A stretch of 27,058 bases of DNA, taken from CAZJHX01 sp964545715 (GTDB lineage Bacteria; Myxococcota_A; UBA9042; GCA-2863065). Made by a program: the position numbers and the translations under genes. The DNA is taken from assembly GCA_964545715.1 (NCBI GenBank), contig CAZJHX010000144.1, positions 1 to 27,058 on the forward strand, read 5' to 3'. The notes below the pieces were generated by a model. The model ran no database searches and was not told where the DNA came from. It was given only the letters and a program-made list of their open reading frames with translations. Shown here in pieces: positions 25,199 through 27,058 of this stretch. Numbering within the stretch: position 1 is the stretch's first letter; every line of letters begins with the position of its first letter.

Positions 25199-25687
25199 AT
25201 GCGCCCCGTGAGTGACCATGCGCAGTGTTGGTTTTGTTCAGAGCGCCCGGCAGAGGCGAGCTGCGCCGTGCAACGAGATGTGGTCCCGCCACGCACGCTG
25301 ACCGACGCGCTGGGGCTCGAGCACTTTGAGATCCCAAGATGTGCAACCTGCCGAGACGCGCACGCCGAGCCGCCGCGCACGCGCACGGGCGCGATCGCGT
25401 TTATCGTCAACGCCCTGGTTCTGGGTGTGCTGATCAGCGCGGGCGCCATGCTGTATCTGGATGCGATGGACTTCGTGCGGGCCGGCTGGGAGTGGGCTGC
25501 CGGGCTGTCCGGCGCCGCCCTGGGCGTCTCGTTGGCGTGCGCCTGCGACGAGCTGATGCGTGATTGGGCCAAGTGTCGCGCCTGCCGCGCCGCGGGCGCA
25601 CGGACACCGGACGACGTGTTGGACTATCCGCCGCTCAGCGCGCTACTGGCACCAGAAGCCGGTCGCGTCGTCGACCCAGCCGCATGA
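25199..25687 (+). CDS. Two-helix membrane protein with Cys pairs (162 aa)
   Basis: The product has an N-terminal Cys-rich cytosolic-type region (CWFC at 10-13, a Cys near 22, CATC at 48-51), which could form a zinc ribbon. Two hydrophobic helices follow (about 64-88, AIAFIVNALVLGVLISAGAML, and 97-118, AAGLSGAALGVSLACACDEL), then a C-terminal CRAC pair. I do not recognise a family. The start is uncertain: ATG at 25199 or GTG at 25208, both without a good ribosome binding site. It is divergent from the hydrolase gene (66 bases apart). Its last 45 bases overlap the 3' end of the convergent protease gene. Confidence 0.75.
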   Translation: MRPVSDHAQCWFCSERPAEASCAVQRDVVPPRTLTDALGLEHFEIPRCATCRDAHAEPPRTRTGAIAFIVNALVLGVLISAGAMLYLDAMDFVRAGWEWAAGLSGAALGVSLACACDELMRDWAKCRACRAAGARTPDDVLDYPPLSALLAPEAGRVVDPAA

Positions 25688-27058
25688 CTGCCCGGTCGAG
25701 CCACAGTTCTTGGTCTCGACCTCCCCGTCCCGATTGCACCAACGCACGGTCCAGCTGTCCGTACACTCGCCGCTGAACTGCAGCGACCCACAAGTGCTCG
25801 GCACACACCAGTAGCCCCAGGCGTCGTTGGGCACACAGGTCTCGTCACACGCCTCGCAGTTACGCTGCTGCAGGCCGCCCTGATCGCACCAGGAGAGGGT
25901 GTTGCCGCCGCAGTCGCCCCAGTTTGTGATGCCGCTGCAGGGATCATCGGCTTTGTTGATGCAGCGCCAGCCGGCCGCGCCGACGTCCCAGCTGCAGACG
26001 TCGGGGCCGGTGCAGTTTTCGACGGTCAGCAGCGAATCGGCGCCGCAGTAGACGGCACGATTTGCGTCGGCGTTGCAGGAGCCAACCGTATCGACGTCGC
26101 CGCAGGGCTGAGGACCGGGCAGGACGGTGGGCCCCGTGTAGCTCTCGATCCAGTCACGATAGGCGTCGACGCGGGTGAAGTTATCCTGGCCGACGCAGGA
26201 GTCCGAGCCGGTGCTGAGCGCGCCGGCCACACGGACGGACCCGTCGCCGGCGATCACCATCAGCGGGCCGCCTGAGTCGCCAAAGCAGACGCCGTGCTTG
26301 CCCTCGCCGTCGATGGTCATGGTGTCCCAGCCGAGCCACACGATGGGCTCCGCTGTGAACTCGCGCTCGTTGCTGGCGCCGGTCTCCTGTCCACCGTAAC
26401 CCGCGGCCTCGGCGGTTTGTCCAAGCCACGAGTCGTCCAGGTCCTCGGTCAGGATGGGCACCGGCTCGACGCCCGGGAGCAGCTGGGTGGCGTCCTGGGA
26501 CAGCTCCATCAGTGCGATGTCGCCGCTGGGGTGGTTGTAGACGTTTTTGCCCGGGATGCAGACGTTGGGGTTTTTGGCGTCCACGCCGATGCAGAACTCC
26601 GAGCTGGACCACAGGCCGCAGTGCTCGGCGCTGAGCACCCAGGTGGGCGCGATCAAGAGGCCGCTGCAGCCCCAGAAGTTGCCGACCGCCATGATCTGCC
26701 CGTCCGTCATCGGCAGATAGGTCGGAACCGCGGTGCCGTAGTAGACCTTGGGTAGCCACGACTTGGTCTGTTTGTTGGGCCCGTCCAGGCACTGCTCGCC
26801 GGCGGGCGGCGGCGGATCCCCTTCTACGACGGGATCGTCGGGCTGGGCGGGCGGCGGCGGATCGTCGGGTGGCGCGGGGTCATCGGGCGGTGTTGGATCG
26901 GGCGCAGGCTCGTTGTCGGCTGGGGGCGTGACCGCGGGCGGGGCGGGCTCGGAGTCGTCGGGCGACCCCCAGAAATAGTCGGCGTATCCCGCGGGCGCGG
27001 TCGGCGCAGGCAATGTCGAGGGTTGGTCCACGGTCGGGCTGCACGCCCCCACAGACCC
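25643..27058 (-). CDS. S1 (chymotrypsin-fold) serine protease lipoprotein with three C-terminal Cys-rich repeats (5' end beyond the right edge)
   Basis: The first codons in the window read G-S-V-G-A-C-S-P, a lipobox, so the signal peptide and start lie outside. Counting the GTG at 27052 as residue 1, a Pro/Asp-rich linker fills about 30-86. The protease domain follows with a complete triad: His144 (SAEHC), Asp178 (GDIALME) and Ser260 (CFGDSGGPL), with the disulphide pair around the His (Cys129/Cys145). The residue at chymotrypsin position 189 is Gly254, not Asp, so cleavage after Lys/Arg is not expected; a preference for hydrophobic or small residues is possible. Three Cys-rich repeats of about 45-50 residues end the protein, each with GxC near the start, a WC or YC pair, and G-[FYW]-[WR]-C at the end. 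It is likely tethered to the outer membrane, facing outward or into the periplasm. Confidence 0.9.
   Translation of the reverse strand, partial: GSVGACSPTVDQPSTLPAPTAPAGYADYFWGSPDDSEPAPPAVTPPADNEPAPDPTPPDDPAPPDDPPPPAQPDDPVVEGDPPPPAGEQCLDGPNKQTKSWLPKVYYGTAVPTYLPMTDGQIMAVGNFWGCSGLLIAPTWVLSAEHCGLWSSSEFCIGVDAKNPNVCIPGKNVYNHPSGDIALMELSQDATQLLPGVEPVPILTEDLDDSWLGQTAEAAGYGGQETGASNEREFTAEPIVWLGWDTMTIDGEGKHGVCFGDSGGPLMVIAGDGSVRVAGALSTGSDSCVGQDNFTRVDAYRDWIESYTGPTVLPGPQPCGDVDTVGSCNADANRAVYCGADSLLTVENCTGPDVCSWDVGAAGWRCINKADDPCSGITNWGDCGGNTLSWCDQGGLQQRNCEACDETCVPNDAWGYWCVPSTCGSLQFSGECTDSWTVRWCNRDGEVETKNCGSTGQSCGWVDDATGFWCQ
25646..26104 (-). repeat. Three Cys-rich tail repeats of the protease
   Basis: The repeats begin near CGDVDTVGSC, CSGITNWGDC and CGSLQFSGEC and end AAGWRC, AWGYWC and ATGFWC. 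Spacing of the six Cys is nearly the same in each, so each unit probably closes by three disulphides. The third ends one residue before the stop. Confidence 0.85.

Overview
The window looks like a piece of a G+C-rich genome of the Myxococcota type (the older delta-proteobacteria). This rests on gene content seen by eye, not on a search: many lipoproteins, Cys-rich modules of the CGSDGCGGSCG kind joined to beta-sandwich repeats, a Pro-rich S1 protease lipoprotein with Cys-rich tail repeats, and a degenerate J-domain/TPR protein. There are no rRNA or tRNA genes and no CRISPR array.

Layout. (1) 1-148: 5' part of a lipoprotein gene running off the left edge, with a perfect 18-bp tandem repeat. 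(2) About 150-2950: a less G+C-rich block with a small basic protein gene, a serine recombinase gene broken by a frameshift, and a tyrosine integrase gene that converges on it with overlapping stop codons. This looks like the end of an integrated element. (3) 2982-5933: chromosomal-type genes. These are a SlyD-like prolyl isomerase, a divergent lipoprotein with a RelA/SpoT-like nucleotidyltransferase domain, and ATP-dependent PEP carboxykinase (pckA). (4) 5952-17312, minus strand: a giant gene for a 3480-residue protein made of 28 DUF11-type beta-sandwich repeats with no visible signal peptide, followed by a J-like/TPR gene. (5) 17392-17554: a 163-bp imperfect palindrome with 24-bp terminal arms, a MITE candidate, next to the promoter of the giant gene. 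(6) 17558-20422: a one-helix membrane protein and three lipoprotein genes (Cys-rich, DUF3829/YiiG-like, and Gly/Ser/Thr-rich). (7) 20430-25132, minus strand: a 1478-residue lipoprotein with an alpha/beta-hydrolase domain and five beta-sandwich/Cys-module units, translationally coupled (TGATG) to a small putative zinc protein. (8) 25199-27058: a two-helix Cys-rich membrane protein converging with an S1 serine protease lipoprotein that runs off the right edge.

How the genes fit together. Most of the host genes act at the cell envelope: seven of about sixteen genes encode probable lipoproteins. They do not form one clear pathway. Only short same-strand pairs look co-transcribed (giant gene with the J/TPR gene; hydrolase with the 88-residue protein). 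The most unusual items are the lipid-anchored RelA/SpoT-like enzyme, the giant DUF11 protein without an export signal, and the palindromic MITE-like element.
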